Positions 1-8,230 of a stretch of 37,786 nt of DNA are shown piece by piece. The position numbers and the translations under genes are program-made. The notes under the pieces are model-generated. The model saw only the letters and a list, made by a program, of their open reading frames with translations, was not told where the DNA came from and searched no databases. Source of the DNA: an uncultured Pelagibacteraceae bacterium (GTDB lineage Bacteria; Pseudomonadota; Alphaproteobacteria; Pelagibacterales; Pelagibacteraceae); assembly GCA_902528575.1 (NCBI GenBank), contig CABZSV010000007.1, forward strand, positions 1-37,786. The letters run 5' to 3'. Each line of letters starts with the position of its first letter. The stretch's first letter is position 1.

Positions 1-542
1 GAATGACTTTATTTATTGCTTCAGAGGTCATGTTCTTTGTTGCATGGTTCTGGGCTTACTTTGATATAAGTTTATTTCCTAATGAATTTGTAGGAAATGT
101 ATGGCCACCAAAAGATATTGAAACGTTTGACCCTTGGGACATTCCTTTAATAAATACTTTAGTTTTATTATTATCAGGAACAACTGTTACTTGGGCTCAT
201 CACGCTTTATTAGAAGATGATAGAAAAGGATTTATACAAGGTTTAACACTAACTGTTATTCTTGGTTTCTTTTTTACATTATTGCAAGCATACGAATATC
301 ATCATGCTACTTTTACTTACTCAGGCCATATTTATGGAGCTGTATTTTATATGGCGACAGGTTTCCATGGTTTTCACGTCATAATTGGAACTATATTTTT
401 AGCAGTATGTTTGTGGAGGGGAAGACTTGGTCATTTTACTAAAGATCATCATTTTGGATTTGAAGCAGCTGCTTGGTACTGGCATTTCGTTGACGTAGTG
501 TGGCTATTCTTATTTGCTGCAATTTATATTTGGGGAAGTTAA
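1..542 (+). CDS. coxC: Cytochrome c oxidase subunit III, 3' part only
   Basis: Subunit III is a membrane subunit of the aa3-type terminal oxidase. The window opens inside the gene: about 179 C-terminal residues remain of a family usually near 260-290, and the first in-frame ATG at position 3 is probably internal. Visible family signs are the conserved glutamate in the helix [14 protein letters not shown], several further hydrophobic helices, His-rich stretches ([18 protein letters not shown]) and the typical end [23 protein letters not shown]1, an oxidase assembly factor, follows after 9 bp, so this is the tail of a cox operon. The missing 5' end lies outside the window. Confidence 0.96.
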   Translation, partial: MTLFIASEVMFFVAWFWAYFDISLFPNEFVGNVWPPKDIETFDPWDIPLINTLVLLLSGTTVTWAHHALLEDDRKGFIQGLTLTVILGFFFTLLQAYEYHHATFTYSGHIYGAVFYMATGFHGFHVIIGTIFLAVCLWRGRLGHFTKDHHFGFEAAAWYWHFVDVVWLFLFAAIYIWGS

Positions 543-551
543 TATTTATCC

Positions 552-1206
552 TTGAAGAATAAATTACTATTTTCAGTTTTTGTTTACTTTATTATTTTAA
601 CTCTGCTCTCTCTTGGGTTTTGGCAAATTTATAGATTAAATTGGAAATTAGAGTTAATTGAGCAAATTGAAAATTCCTTAAAAAATGACCCTATAGAATT
701 AACTAGTATTGAAAAAAAAAATTATCTTAGAATAAAGACAAGCGGAGAAATCGATTTTGATAAACAAATTTACTTATATAATTTAAATGATGTAGGTAAA
801 CCTGGGTTTGAGGTAATAAATCCAATAAAAATTGGTGATGAAAATTACTTAATTAATAGGGGATGGATACCTTTTGAAAAAAAAGACCTACCAGAAATAA
901 ATTTAGTTGATCAAAATCAAATATTCGGCACTCTTATGCTACAAACTAAACCAAGCACATTCAAACCAGAAAACGATATTGAGAAAAAATTATTGGTTTA
1001 CTTTGAATAGAGAAGATATTTCAAAATTTACTGGAAGAAATTTTTCAGAGTATGTCATTTATTTAAACGGTGATTATAAAATTCCAAAACCAAGAGTGAT
1101 TACTGCTAAAATTTCAAATAATCATAAGAAGTATGCAATTACCTGGTTTTCTATGGCGATTTCAATTCTTTTAATATATTTATATTTTAGGAAAAAAAAT
1201 TATTAA
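552..1206 (+). CDS. SURF1-family cytochrome oxidase assembly protein, broken by a single-base frameshift
   Basis: SURF1 proteins help build the heme a centre of cytochrome oxidase. The first frame starts at TTG 552 with a membrane helix ending LGFWQIYRLNWK, then PGFEVINP and INRGWIP, all SURF1 hallmarks, but stops at 1010. The rest of the family continues in the next frame: NYWFTLNREDISKF, then NNHKKYAITWF and a second membrane helix, ending at 1206. Removing one A from the six-A run at 984-989 joins the halves as ...NDIEKNYWFTLNRED..., giving about 217 residues, a normal length. It sits between coxC and thrC. It may be a pseudogene, an assembly error or a gene rescued by slippage. Confidence 0.9.
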
Positions 1207-2586
1207 ATGAAATACGTAAGTACAAGAGACACATCAAAAACCTTTGAATTTAAAGACGTTTTTATCAAAGGCCTTGCTGATGATGGAGGCTTATTTATTC
1301 CAGAAAAATTAACGAAATACAACGAAAATGAAGTTGAAGATTTTAAAAAACTTAGCTACTCAGAGTTAGCCAAAAAGATCGTTTATCCGTTTATAGGTAA
1401 TTTCATGTCACAAGCTGAATTGAGCAAAATTATTGATAAGTCTTACTCTACATTTAGAAGAGATAATGTTGTAGATTTTATAAAGCTTGGAGACAGAGCT
1501 GTGTTAGAGCTATTTCATGGTCCGACTTTAGCTTTCAAAGATGTTGCTATGCAACTTTTAGGTAATTTTTACGAGCATTACTTAAATAATGAAAATCAAA
1601 AGATCAATATTGTTGTTGCTACATCTGGAGACACTGGTGCTGCAGCAATTGATGCAATTAAAGGTAAAAAAAATGTTAATATTTTTGTGCTTCATCCAGA
1701 TAATCGTGTTTCACCAGTTCAAAGAAAATTAATGACAACTGGTAAAGACGAAAACGTATTTAACATAGCTATAAAGGGAAATTTTGATGACTGTCAAAAC
1801 TTGGTCAAATCCATGTTTGCTGATAAGAAATTTTCAAATGACATTAAAATGTCAGGTGTAAACTCAATTAATTGGGCGAGGATTATTGCTCAAAGTGTTT
1901 ATTATTTTTACAGTTATTCATTAGTTGAAGATATAAGTGAACCAACAAATTTTTCAGTACCAACAGGAAATTTTGGAGATGTGTATGCAGGATATTTAGC
2001 CAAAAAAATGGGCTTGCCTATAAATAAATTGATTGTTGCAACTAATCAAAATGATATTTTACATAGAGCAATATCAAAAGGTAGTTATGAAGCAGAAAAA
2101 GTTTCAGAAACTATCTCTCCAAGTATGGACATACAAATAGCCAGTAATTTTGAAAGACTTATATTTGATCTTAATAATGGAGACGATGAACAGACTTCTC
2201 TAGATATGAAAAATATTAAAGAGAAGGGACAGTATTTAATAAACGATGATAAATTAAATAAAATTAGTGAAAACTTTTTATCAGCTAGAATGAGTGAGGA
2301 TGAGACTTTAGAGGTAATTAAGAACGTATATGAAAAATTTGCCGTAGTTTTAGATCCACACACAGCTATTGGGTATGGAGCATTTGATAAACATAACTTA
2401 AAAGGAAACAATATTGTACTTGCAACAGCGCATCCCTGCAAGTTTCCAGGCGCAATTCAAAGTGCAATTAATGTGAAAGCAGAATTGCCTAATGAATTAA
2501 CTTTTATTTTAGATCAAAAAGAAAATTATGATATTGTTGAAAATGATATTGAAAAAGTAAAACAGCATATTAAAGATAGAACATAA
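1207..2586 (+). CDS. thrC: Threonine synthase
   Basis: This PLP enzyme converts O-phosphohomoserine to threonine, the last step of the pathway. The 459-residue protein has the N-terminal threonine synthase domain (starts MKYVSTRDTSKTFEF, with DDGGLFIPE). The PLP lysine is in HGPTLAFKDVAMQ (about residue 110), and the phosphate-binding region is SGDTGAAAIDAIKG. The length fits the longer, proteobacterial and fungal-type class. Its ATG directly follows the SURF1 stop, and its own stop overlaps the next start as TAATG at 2584-2588, so translation of the two is probably coupled. The thrB kinase that supplies its substrate is encoded nearby on the opposite strand. Confidence 0.97.
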   Translation: MKYVSTRDTSKTFEFKDVFIKGLADDGGLFIPEKLTKYNENEVEDFKKLSYSELAKKIVYPFIGNFMSQAELSKIIDKSYSTFRRDNVVDFIKLGDRAVLELFHGPTLAFKDVAMQLLGNFYEHYLNNENQKINIVVATSGDTGAAAIDAIKGKKNVNIFVLHPDNRVSPVQRKLMTTGKDENVFNIAIKGNFDDCQNLVKSMFADKKFSNDIKMSGVNSINWARIIAQSVYYFYSYSLVEDISEPTNFSVPTGNFGDVYAGYLAKKMGLPINKLIVATNQNDILHRAISKGSYEAEKVSETISPSMDIQIASNFERLIFDLNNGDDEQTSLDMKNIKEKGQYLINDDKLNKISENFLSARMSEDETLEVIKNVYEKFAVVLDPHTAIGYGAFDKHNLKGNNIVLATAHPCKFPGAIQSAINVKAELPNELTFILDQKENYDIVENDIEKVKQHIKDRT

Positions 2587-3071
2587 TGAAAATAAACGAA
2601 AACGATTTACTGCCAAATTCAGAAGTATTTGTTTTAGAAAATGGTGAGCCAACTAAAAAAAAAATTGAAGATTTTTTCAAAAATAAAAAAGTAGTATTAT
2701 TTGGATTACCAGGTGCTTATACATCGGTGTGTTCTGCTAAACATTTACCCGGGTATGTAAACTTGCATGATAAGTACAAAGAAAAAGGTATTGATCATAT
2801 TATTTGTATATCTGTAAATGATCCTTTTGTTATGAATGCTTGGGGAAAAGAAAATAACGTAGGTGATAAGATTGTTATGATGGGAGACCCTTTTTTGAAC
2901 TTTACTAAAGATATTGGTGCTGATGTTGATAAAAGTGGGAGAGGTTTAGGCATTAGATCAAATAGATACACAATGTATGTTGAAGATATGAAGGTTATTA
3001 AGCTACAAGAAGAAAAAGATACTGGATCTTGCGAAATTTCAGCAGCAGAAAATTTTTTAAATTTAGTCTAA
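2586..3071 (+). CDS. Peroxiredoxin, Prx5-like
   Basis: This is a 161-residue thiol peroxidase that reduces hydrogen peroxide or organic hydroperoxides. The active-site motif is PGAYTSVCS with the peroxidatic cysteine at residue 49; the family consensus is PGAFTPxCS. A second cysteine near residue 149 (DTGSCEIS) could be a resolving cysteine, which is inference. There is no signal peptide, so it should be cytosolic. It overlaps the thrC stop by one base and converges on rnhA with a 9-bp overlap of coding ends. The neighbourhood rnhA-thrB-ispH plus a peroxiredoxin is a recurring alphaproteobacterial arrangement. Confidence 0.93.
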   Translation: MKINENDLLPNSEVFVLENGEPTKKKIEDFFKNKKVVLFGLPGAYTSVCSAKHLPGYVNLHDKYKEKGIDHIICISVNDPFVMNAWGKENNVGDKIVMMGDPFLNFTKDIGADVDKSGRGLGIRSNRYTMYVEDMKVIKLQEEKDTGSCEISAAENFLNLV

Positions 3072-3488
3072 ATTTGCAGCTTTTTTAGCTAATAAGTCTA
3101 CTTCTTCATTCAAAGGATTACCATCATGAGCCTTTACCCAATTCCATTGAACATTAAGTGATTTATTCAAATTATATAATTCAATCCACAAATCTTTGTT
3201 TTTAACATCTTCTTTTTTTGATGTTTTCCAATTATTAGCTAACCAAGTATTAATCCATTCGGTTATTCCATTTTTTACATATTGAGAGTCAGTATATATT
3301 TTTATTTCAACACCAGGTTTAATATCTTTCAGTGCATTAATCGGAGCAAGTAGCTCCATTCTATTATTTGTAGTGTTTTTTTCACTACCACTAATTTTTT
3401 TTATTTCTTTTTCATCATTTATAATGGCAGCCCATCCACCATTACCTGGATTTGTTAAACAAGAACCGTCTGTATAAATTGTAATCAT
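3063..3488 (-). CDS. rnhA: Ribonuclease HI
   Basis: RNase HI cuts the RNA strand of RNA-DNA hybrids. All four acidic catalytic residues are present in order: D7 (YTDGSC), E45 (NNRMELLAPI), D67 (IYTDSQY) and D131 (EEVDLLAKKAA), plus the active-site histidine H121 (KAHDGN). The 141-residue length is typical. Its ATG overlaps the last base of thrB, so it is the last gene of the long minus-strand run. Its 3' end overlaps the convergent peroxiredoxin gene by 9 bp. An RNase HII gene is also present at 19030-19593, so both classes are encoded here. Confidence 0.97.
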   Translation of the reverse strand: MITIYTDGSCLTNPGNGGWAAIINDEKEIKKISGSEKNTTNNRMELLAPINALKDIKPGVEIKIYTDSQYVKNGITEWINTWLANNWKTSKKEDVKNKDLWIELYNLNKSLNVQWNWVKAHDGNPLNEEVDLLAKKAANLD

Positions 3489-4453
3489 TAATTTAAATAG
3501 TCTTTAAATGAACTTAAATTATTGTGAGAAAGCAATTTTTGATAATATTCATTAGGGTCTTTAATTTTAATTAATGCTGTTTTTGGTGTATGTGAGTAGT
3601 CATACAATCTTGTTAACAAATATCTTAATGCTGCACCTCTACATAAAATATTAATAGATTTCTTTTCGTTTATTGAAATTTTTTTAACGCTTTCATACCC
3701 TTTTATTAAATTTCTAATTTTTTTATGATTCATTTGGAATTTTCTCTTTTTATAGTCAAAACAAAGAGCATTGATGCATATAGCAATTTCATACATGAAA
3801 TAATCATTAGCAGCAAAGTAGAAATCAATAATTCCTGAAAGTTTATTTTTTTTGAAAAATATATTATCTATAAATAAATCACCATGAATAATACCTTTAG
3901 GCAATTGTTTAGGCCACTTTTTATTGATATCTTTTAGATTATTTTTTAAGAATACTTTTAAGTTTGAAAACTTTTTTGACTTAAATTTAATACTTTCCAG
4001 CAAAGGTTTTAAATTACTAATACCCATCGAATTTTTTCTATTAAGCTTCATTTTATTTGTGACAACATGCATTCGAGCGATTGTCTTACCAATTGCAAAA
4101 CAATCATTTATATTTAATATTTTTTTATCCTTACCTTCCAAGAATGATACAATACATGCAGTTTTGTTTTTTAATTTAATAAGATATTTGTTTTCTTTAG
4201 TTTTCAGTGGCTTGGGACAGTTTATTTTTGAATTATTTAAATTATCCATTAATTTCATAAAAAAAGGTATTTCTTTTTGTAAAACTCTTTTTTCAAAAAT
4301 AGTCAAAATGTATTTTTTCTTTTTTGATTTAAGAAGATAGTTTGTGTTTTCTATTCCTTGCTTGATACCTTTAAAACTTATTATTTTATCAATATTAAAT
4401 TTTTTATTAATAATATTAATTTCTTTTTGATTTATTTTTGTATAGACAGCCAT
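3488..4453 (-). CDS. thrB: Homoserine kinase, ThrB2 (APH-like) type
   Basis: The enzyme phosphorylates homoserine for threonine synthesis. The 321-residue protein belongs to the aminoglycoside phosphotransferase-like fold rather than the GHMP fold. It starts MAVYTKINQKE and continues with FKGIKQGIENTNYLL and YILTIFEKRV. The catalytic loop is HGDLFIDNIFF and the metal-binding Asp is in GIIDFYFA. It is adjacent to ispH (2 bp away) and rnhA (1 bp overlap), the usual alphaproteobacterial order. The product ThrC is encoded just beyond rnhA and the peroxiredoxin, on the other strand. Confidence 0.95.
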   Translation of the reverse strand: MAVYTKINQKEINIINKKFNIDKIISFKGIKQGIENTNYLLKSKKKKYILTIFEKRVLQKEIPFFMKLMDNLNNSKINCPKPLKTKENKYLIKLKNKTACIVSFLEGKDKKILNINDCFAIGKTIARMHVVTNKMKLNRKNSMGISNLKPLLESIKFKSKKFSNLKVFLKNNLKDINKKWPKQLPKGIIHGDLFIDNIFFKKNKLSGIIDFYFAANDYFMYEIAICINALCFDYKKRKFQMNHKKIRNLIKGYESVKKISINEKKSINILCRGAALRYLLTRLYDYSHTPKTALIKIKDPNEYYQKLLSHNNLSSFKDYLN

Positions 4454-4455
4454 TT

Positions 4456-5400
4456 TTAATTTAATTTGTTGGGAACTTTAAATACTACATCTTCTTTAAT
4501 TATTTCAACTACTTCGATACTTATAGAAAATTTATTTTTTAAATCACTTATAAAATTTTCTACTAATATCTCTGGTGCAGATGCTCCTGAAGATACACCT
4601 ATAGTATTACAATTTTCTATTTGATCATACGGTATTGAGCTTTCTGAGTGAATAAGTTGTGAATTTTCACAGCCCGATTTTTTTGCTACTTCAACTAGCC
4701 TAACAGAATTTGAAGAGTTTCTACTTCCTATAACAAAAAACATATCACAATTTTTTGCAATATTTTTTACTGCCATTTGACGGTTAGTAGTTGCATAACA
4801 AATATCTTCTTTCATTGGTTCTTTTATATTAGGAAAATTGGTCTTTAAAATTTTGATTATCTCTTTTGTGTCATCAACTGACAAAGTAGTCTGAGTAATA
4901 TATGCTAATTTTTTGTCTAGTTTACTTTGATAGTTCAAAGCATCTTCCTCATTTTGGATTAAATCTATAGAACCTTCCTTTAATTGACCCATAGTTCCAA
5001 TTACTTCAGGATGATTTTCATGACCAATTAAAATTATATGGTAACCAGCTTTATTAAGATTTTCTGCTTCTCTATGAACTTTAGAAACAAGTGGACATGT
5101 GGCATCAACATACGTCATTTTATAATTTTTAGCATCCTCAGGTATTTTTTTTGGAACACCATGTGCTGAAAAAATTACTGGTCTTGATTTATCCTCTATC
5201 TCCTCTAGCTCTTCAACAAATATTGCCCCTTTATTTTTTAAATCATCTACAACGTACTTATTATGTACAATTTCATGACGTACATAAACTGGAGCCCCAA
5301 ATTTTTTTATAGATTTTTCTACAATTTCAATTGCTCTTTCTACTCCAGCACAGAACCCGCGAGGTGCAGATAATAATATTTTTAATTCTTTATGTTTCAT
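4456..5400 (-). CDS. ispH: 4-hydroxy-3-methylbut-2-enyl diphosphate reductase (last step of the MEP pathway)
   Basis: IspH reduces HMBPP to IPP and DMAPP using a [4Fe-4S] cluster. The three cluster cysteines are C17 (APRGFCAGVERA), C102 (DATCPLVSKVH) and C201 (DICYATTNRQ). Conserved histidines appear at H42, H80 and in GHENHPEV. The 314-residue length is normal. The ATG at 5400 lies inside the end of blh (11-bp overlap), so it is likely translated from the same transcript as the retinal genes. That links precursor supply to carotenoid synthesis, in addition to its essential general role. Confidence 0.97.
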   Translation of the reverse strand: MKHKELKILLSAPRGFCAGVERAIEIVEKSIKKFGAPVYVRHEIVHNKYVVDDLKNKGAIFVEELEEIEDKSRPVIFSAHGVPKKIPEDAKNYKMTYVDATCPLVSKVHREAENLNKAGYHIILIGHENHPEVIGTMGQLKEGSIDLIQNEEDALNYQSKLDKKLAYITQTTLSVDDTKEIIKILKTNFPNIKEPMKEDICYATTNRQMAVKNIAKNCDMFFVIGSRNSSNSVRLVEVAKKSGCENSQLIHSESSIPYDQIENCNTIGVSSGASAPEILVENFISDLKNKFSISIEVVEIIKEDVVFKVPNKLN

Positions 5401-6326
5401 TTTTTTCTAAAAAATATTCCAGCAATATATGTGGAAAGGTTAAAGACGCCAAACCTATAAATATTATTTTTAAAATTGCACTATCTAAATTATATGAATT
5501 ATTCAGTAGATATAGTGCAATAAAAGAAAAAAAAGCTGTCAAAATCGTTAAAGGTAAAGCTTTTTTAACAAATAATCTAAATCCATTAATTATACTATTT
5601 GGATCAAGATCAACAGCTAACGAAATTGAATGTCTAATCGAGTGTAAAAAACAGAAATAGACAGTAAAAGCTATTAGTGGAGATAGATAGTAATTTAATA
5701 TTAAAATTGAAAAATAATCAAAAAAAACTACAAACTTTTTGATTTCAAAATTTTTTAAGAAAAGAAAAATACTAGATAGAGTGCTGCAGAATATTCCTAT
5801 TTGTATTACATTATTTGTCTCAATAAAATTTAAACTTGAATAAAATGCCTCATTATCGATTAATAGTAATTTGAAAATAGCTATTGTTTCCTGAAAATGA
5901 AAATATAAAGGAGCAAGTATAATCAAAAATCCTTTTAAAAAATAAAGTAGTTGAGTGAAATAAGATTTTTCATTTATCAAAAATTGCGTATCTTCTTTTC
6001 CAAAGTGGTAGGAAGCGATCATTAAAAAAAGAATTAAAGTTATGGATGGTAATAGTATCCAAGTTATTATGACCAATCCTGAAATTAAAATATATGTGAT
6101 ATAGAATATATAAGTAGATTTTATATCAAATAATCTTAGTAGTTTTTTTCCTTTAATATGATCCAAAGAGCCATGGGAAACGCCTATAATTAAAATTAAA
6201 AGTAAACACAAAATTGATGAAATATTTAAATTATTAAACTTAAATAGCAAAATACAAAAAAATGTTTACAGCAAAGAAAAAAATAAATGAATGATTTAGA
6301 TATATTTTTTTTATTTTATTGTTCAT
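5390..6326 (-). CDS. blh: Beta-carotene 15,15'-dioxygenase, Brp/Blh family (retinal synthesis); apparent frameshift near the N-terminus
   Basis: Blh splits beta-carotene into two retinals, the rhodopsin chromophore. It is a multi-pass membrane protein. Numbered from a TTG start at 6250 (286 residues), the candidate iron-binding histidines are H26 (SHGSLDH), H82 (SYHFGKED), H203 and H207 (FLHSIRH). The uninterrupted frame reaches only to TTG 6250. However, an ATG at 6326, one base after the crtY stop, opens a hydrophobic stretch (NHSFIFFFAVNIF). This joins the Blh frame if one base is removed from the seven-base run at 6256-6262, giving about 311 residues. The true start is therefore either 6250 or the frameshifted 6326. 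The gene end overlaps ispH by 11 bp. Confidence 0.88.
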
Positions 6327-6327
6327 T

Positions 6328-7392
6328 TTAAATTAATTCTTTTAAAAATTTCCATTTTGGCATTTTTAGAATTACTTCTAAATCTTCAAAAAAACTGCTT
6401 TTATTTGATAAAAAATTGATAGCTGTTTTAGATTTAGAATTAAAAACTTTGAAAAATATATTTCCCATTTCGTTGGGGTTGTTTTTAAGAACTCTTAACA
6501 AAATATTATCTAAAAAATCATATTTTGAATTAATTTTAAATGTATTAACATTTTTTATATTTTCTATATTTTCTCTTATATATCTGCTCTGTTCTTGAAT
6601 ATTTAGGAAAGTATAACCCGTACTTAATCTAGTCATGCCTCCTGCTGAGCCTATATAAATTTCATTAAATTTATTTATGTTTTTTTGTCTAAAAAGGGGG
6701 ATGGCTCCCTGTTCTTTAAAATGTATTTTACATTGTCTCAAGTTTAAATGATTACATAGGTAGTCATCAATTTGTTCTTCATAATCATTTAGGGAATTAT
6801 TATTAAGTTCTGATATCCAAGTAGTTTCAACAAGCGCTGTCTTTTTAGTAAAGGGTAGAGTGTAAAAAAAATGCACTTTATTTCTTTGATCACATTTAAA
6901 GTCCATTAAATTAAATATCTCTTCATCAAAAAAATTTTTTCGGGTTTCTATCTCTACCCCATAAAAATGTTGCCATAACTCATTTTGTTTATTTTCAAAA
7001 TTAGGTACACTGTTAAATACAACTGAATTTGATTTATCTATTTGATCAATACTTTTAAAAAACTGAATATTTTTATTTAATTTTAGTCTTGAAAGTATTT
7101 TTTCATAAAATAAGCCACTATCAATTGTCTGATATGGCGTAGGCTTGCAATCTACATATTTCGTATCATTTGGTATATTTATTGAAAAATTATTCCAACT
7201 TTTTTTGACACAGTCATCGAAGTTATGTGAAAATACTTTCCAAAATGACCAAGTTTTATCTCTCTTGTAATTTTCTCTTGGCTCAATGATTACTAAAGTT
7301 TTATCTTTCAATTTATCATAAATTTCCAGCTCATATGCTAATGAAAGACCTGCACAACCTCCGCCTATAATTATGTAATCAAATTCTTTCAT
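6328..7392 (-). CDS. crtY: Lycopene beta-cyclase
   Basis: CrtY closes the rings of lycopene to give beta-carotene, the substrate of Blh. The 354-residue flavoprotein opens with a dinucleotide-binding motif (DYIIIGGGCAGLSLAYEL). It also shows the cyclase features KTWSFW, PYQTIDSGLFYE and GGMTRLSTGYTF. The ATG overlaps the crtB stop region by 14 bp, and blh follows directly, so the four genes form one transcription unit. Nothing in base composition separates it from its neighbours. Other flavin oxidoreductases are less likely given the motif set and the context. Confidence 0.93.
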   Translation of the reverse strand: MKEFDYIIIGGGCAGLSLAYELEIYDKLKDKTLVIIEPRENYKRDKTWSFWKVFSHNFDDCVKKSWNNFSINIPNDTKYVDCKPTPYQTIDSGLFYEKILSRLKLNKNIQFFKSIDQIDKSNSVVFNSVPNFENKQNELWQHFYGVEIETRKNFFDEEIFNLMDFKCDQRNKVHFFYTLPFTKKTALVETTWISELNNNSLNDYEEQIDDYLCNHLNLRQCKIHFKEQGAIPLFRQKNINKFNEIYIGSAGGMTRLSTGYTFLNIQEQSRYIRENIENIKNVNTFKINSKYDFLDNILLRVLKNNPNEMGNIFFKVFNSKSKTAINFLSNKSSFFEDLEVILKMPKWKFLKELI

Positions 7393-8230
7393 TTAAATTT
7401 ATTTCTTCATTAATTAAATTATGATCATGATTAATATTATCATCGTTTTTGCTTATAAGTGATAACTTAATTAAGTCAAAAAAAGATAAAAAAGTTTCAA
7501 TAATTTTTTCAATATTTGAAACATAAATTTTTCCAGACTTTTTATAATTTTCTATGTTTTGTTTGTTTAAAATTTTATATCCTATTTTTCTATAAACTCT
7601 TCTTGCAACTAAAATAGAAAATCTAAAACTTAATGGTATTTCTTTAATTGAGTAAAATGAGTTTTCATAAAATTTTTCTGAAAGTTTTATTGTAGTCTTT
7701 ATTTCCTCAAAGCTCTCATTGATATAAAATCTATTATTTTTTTTATCCTCTATAACATCTCTAGAAATATTTGTTAATTGCATAGCAATCCCAAGATCAA
7801 TAGCTGATTTTAAAGATTGTTCTTTTTTAACATTCAATATTTTGGCCATCATCAATCCAACTGTTCCAGCCACTCTGTAGGAATATATTAGTAATTCCTT
7901 TTTTGAATTGAGTTTAACACTTTCTTTTATATCAGAATTAATACCCTCAAATAAATCATCTACAATTTTAGTGGAAATACTAAATTCATTAATAAGATTC
8001 CACATATTTTTTATTACTGGATCATCATAATTTTTGTTTATAAAACTATTTCTAAATTTAATAAAATTATCTTTTTTTATTTCAATATTGTTTTCATCAT
8101 CAGCAATATTATCTGCTTCTCTACAAAAATCATAAAGCGCAGAGCATTTTTCATAGGTTTTTTTTGGTAAAAAAAAACCTGCCCAATTAAAAGATTTTGC
8201 GTAAATGGCTAAATAATTCTTCGTTAACAT
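7379..8230 (-). CDS. crtB: Phytoene synthase
   Basis: CrtB condenses two geranylgeranyl diphosphates into phytoene. The 283-residue protein has both Asp-rich motifs of trans-isoprenyl synthases: DFCREADNIADD (residues 34-45) and a second in MQLTNISRDVIEDKKNNRFY, with the family feature YSYRVAGTVGLMMA between them. The start overlaps the crtI stop as TAATG at 8232-8228. No GGPP synthase gene is visible in the window, so its substrate must come from a prenyl transferase encoded elsewhere. The C-terminal 20 residues are Asn-rich and not conserved in the family as far as I know. Confidence 0.95.
   Translation of the reverse strand: MLTKNYLAIYAKSFNWAGFFLPKKTYEKCSALYDFCREADNIADDENNIEIKKDNFIKFRNSFINKNYDDPVIKNMWNLINEFSISTKIVDDLFEGINSDIKESVKLNSKKELLIYSYRVAGTVGLMMAKILNVKKEQSLKSAIDLGIAMQLTNISRDVIEDKKNNRFYINESFEEIKTTIKLSEKFYENSFYSIKEIPLSFRFSILVARRVYRKIGYKILNKQNIENYKKSGKIYVSNIEKIIETFLSFFDLIKLSLISKNDDNINHDHNLINEEINLNERI

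Noticed and set aside
2085..2441. Open frame of 118 codons on minus inside thrC
   Set aside because: It lies fully over a conserved gene and encodes no recognisable motif; it is a by-product of AT-rich coding sequence.
3924..4340. Open frame of 138 codons on plus inside thrB
   Set aside because: Phe/Leu-rich antisense of a Lys-rich gene, with no start signal or family match.
5331..5660. Open frame on plus across the ispH/blh junction
   Set aside because: It covers conserved codons of ispH and blh on the other strand and shows no family features.
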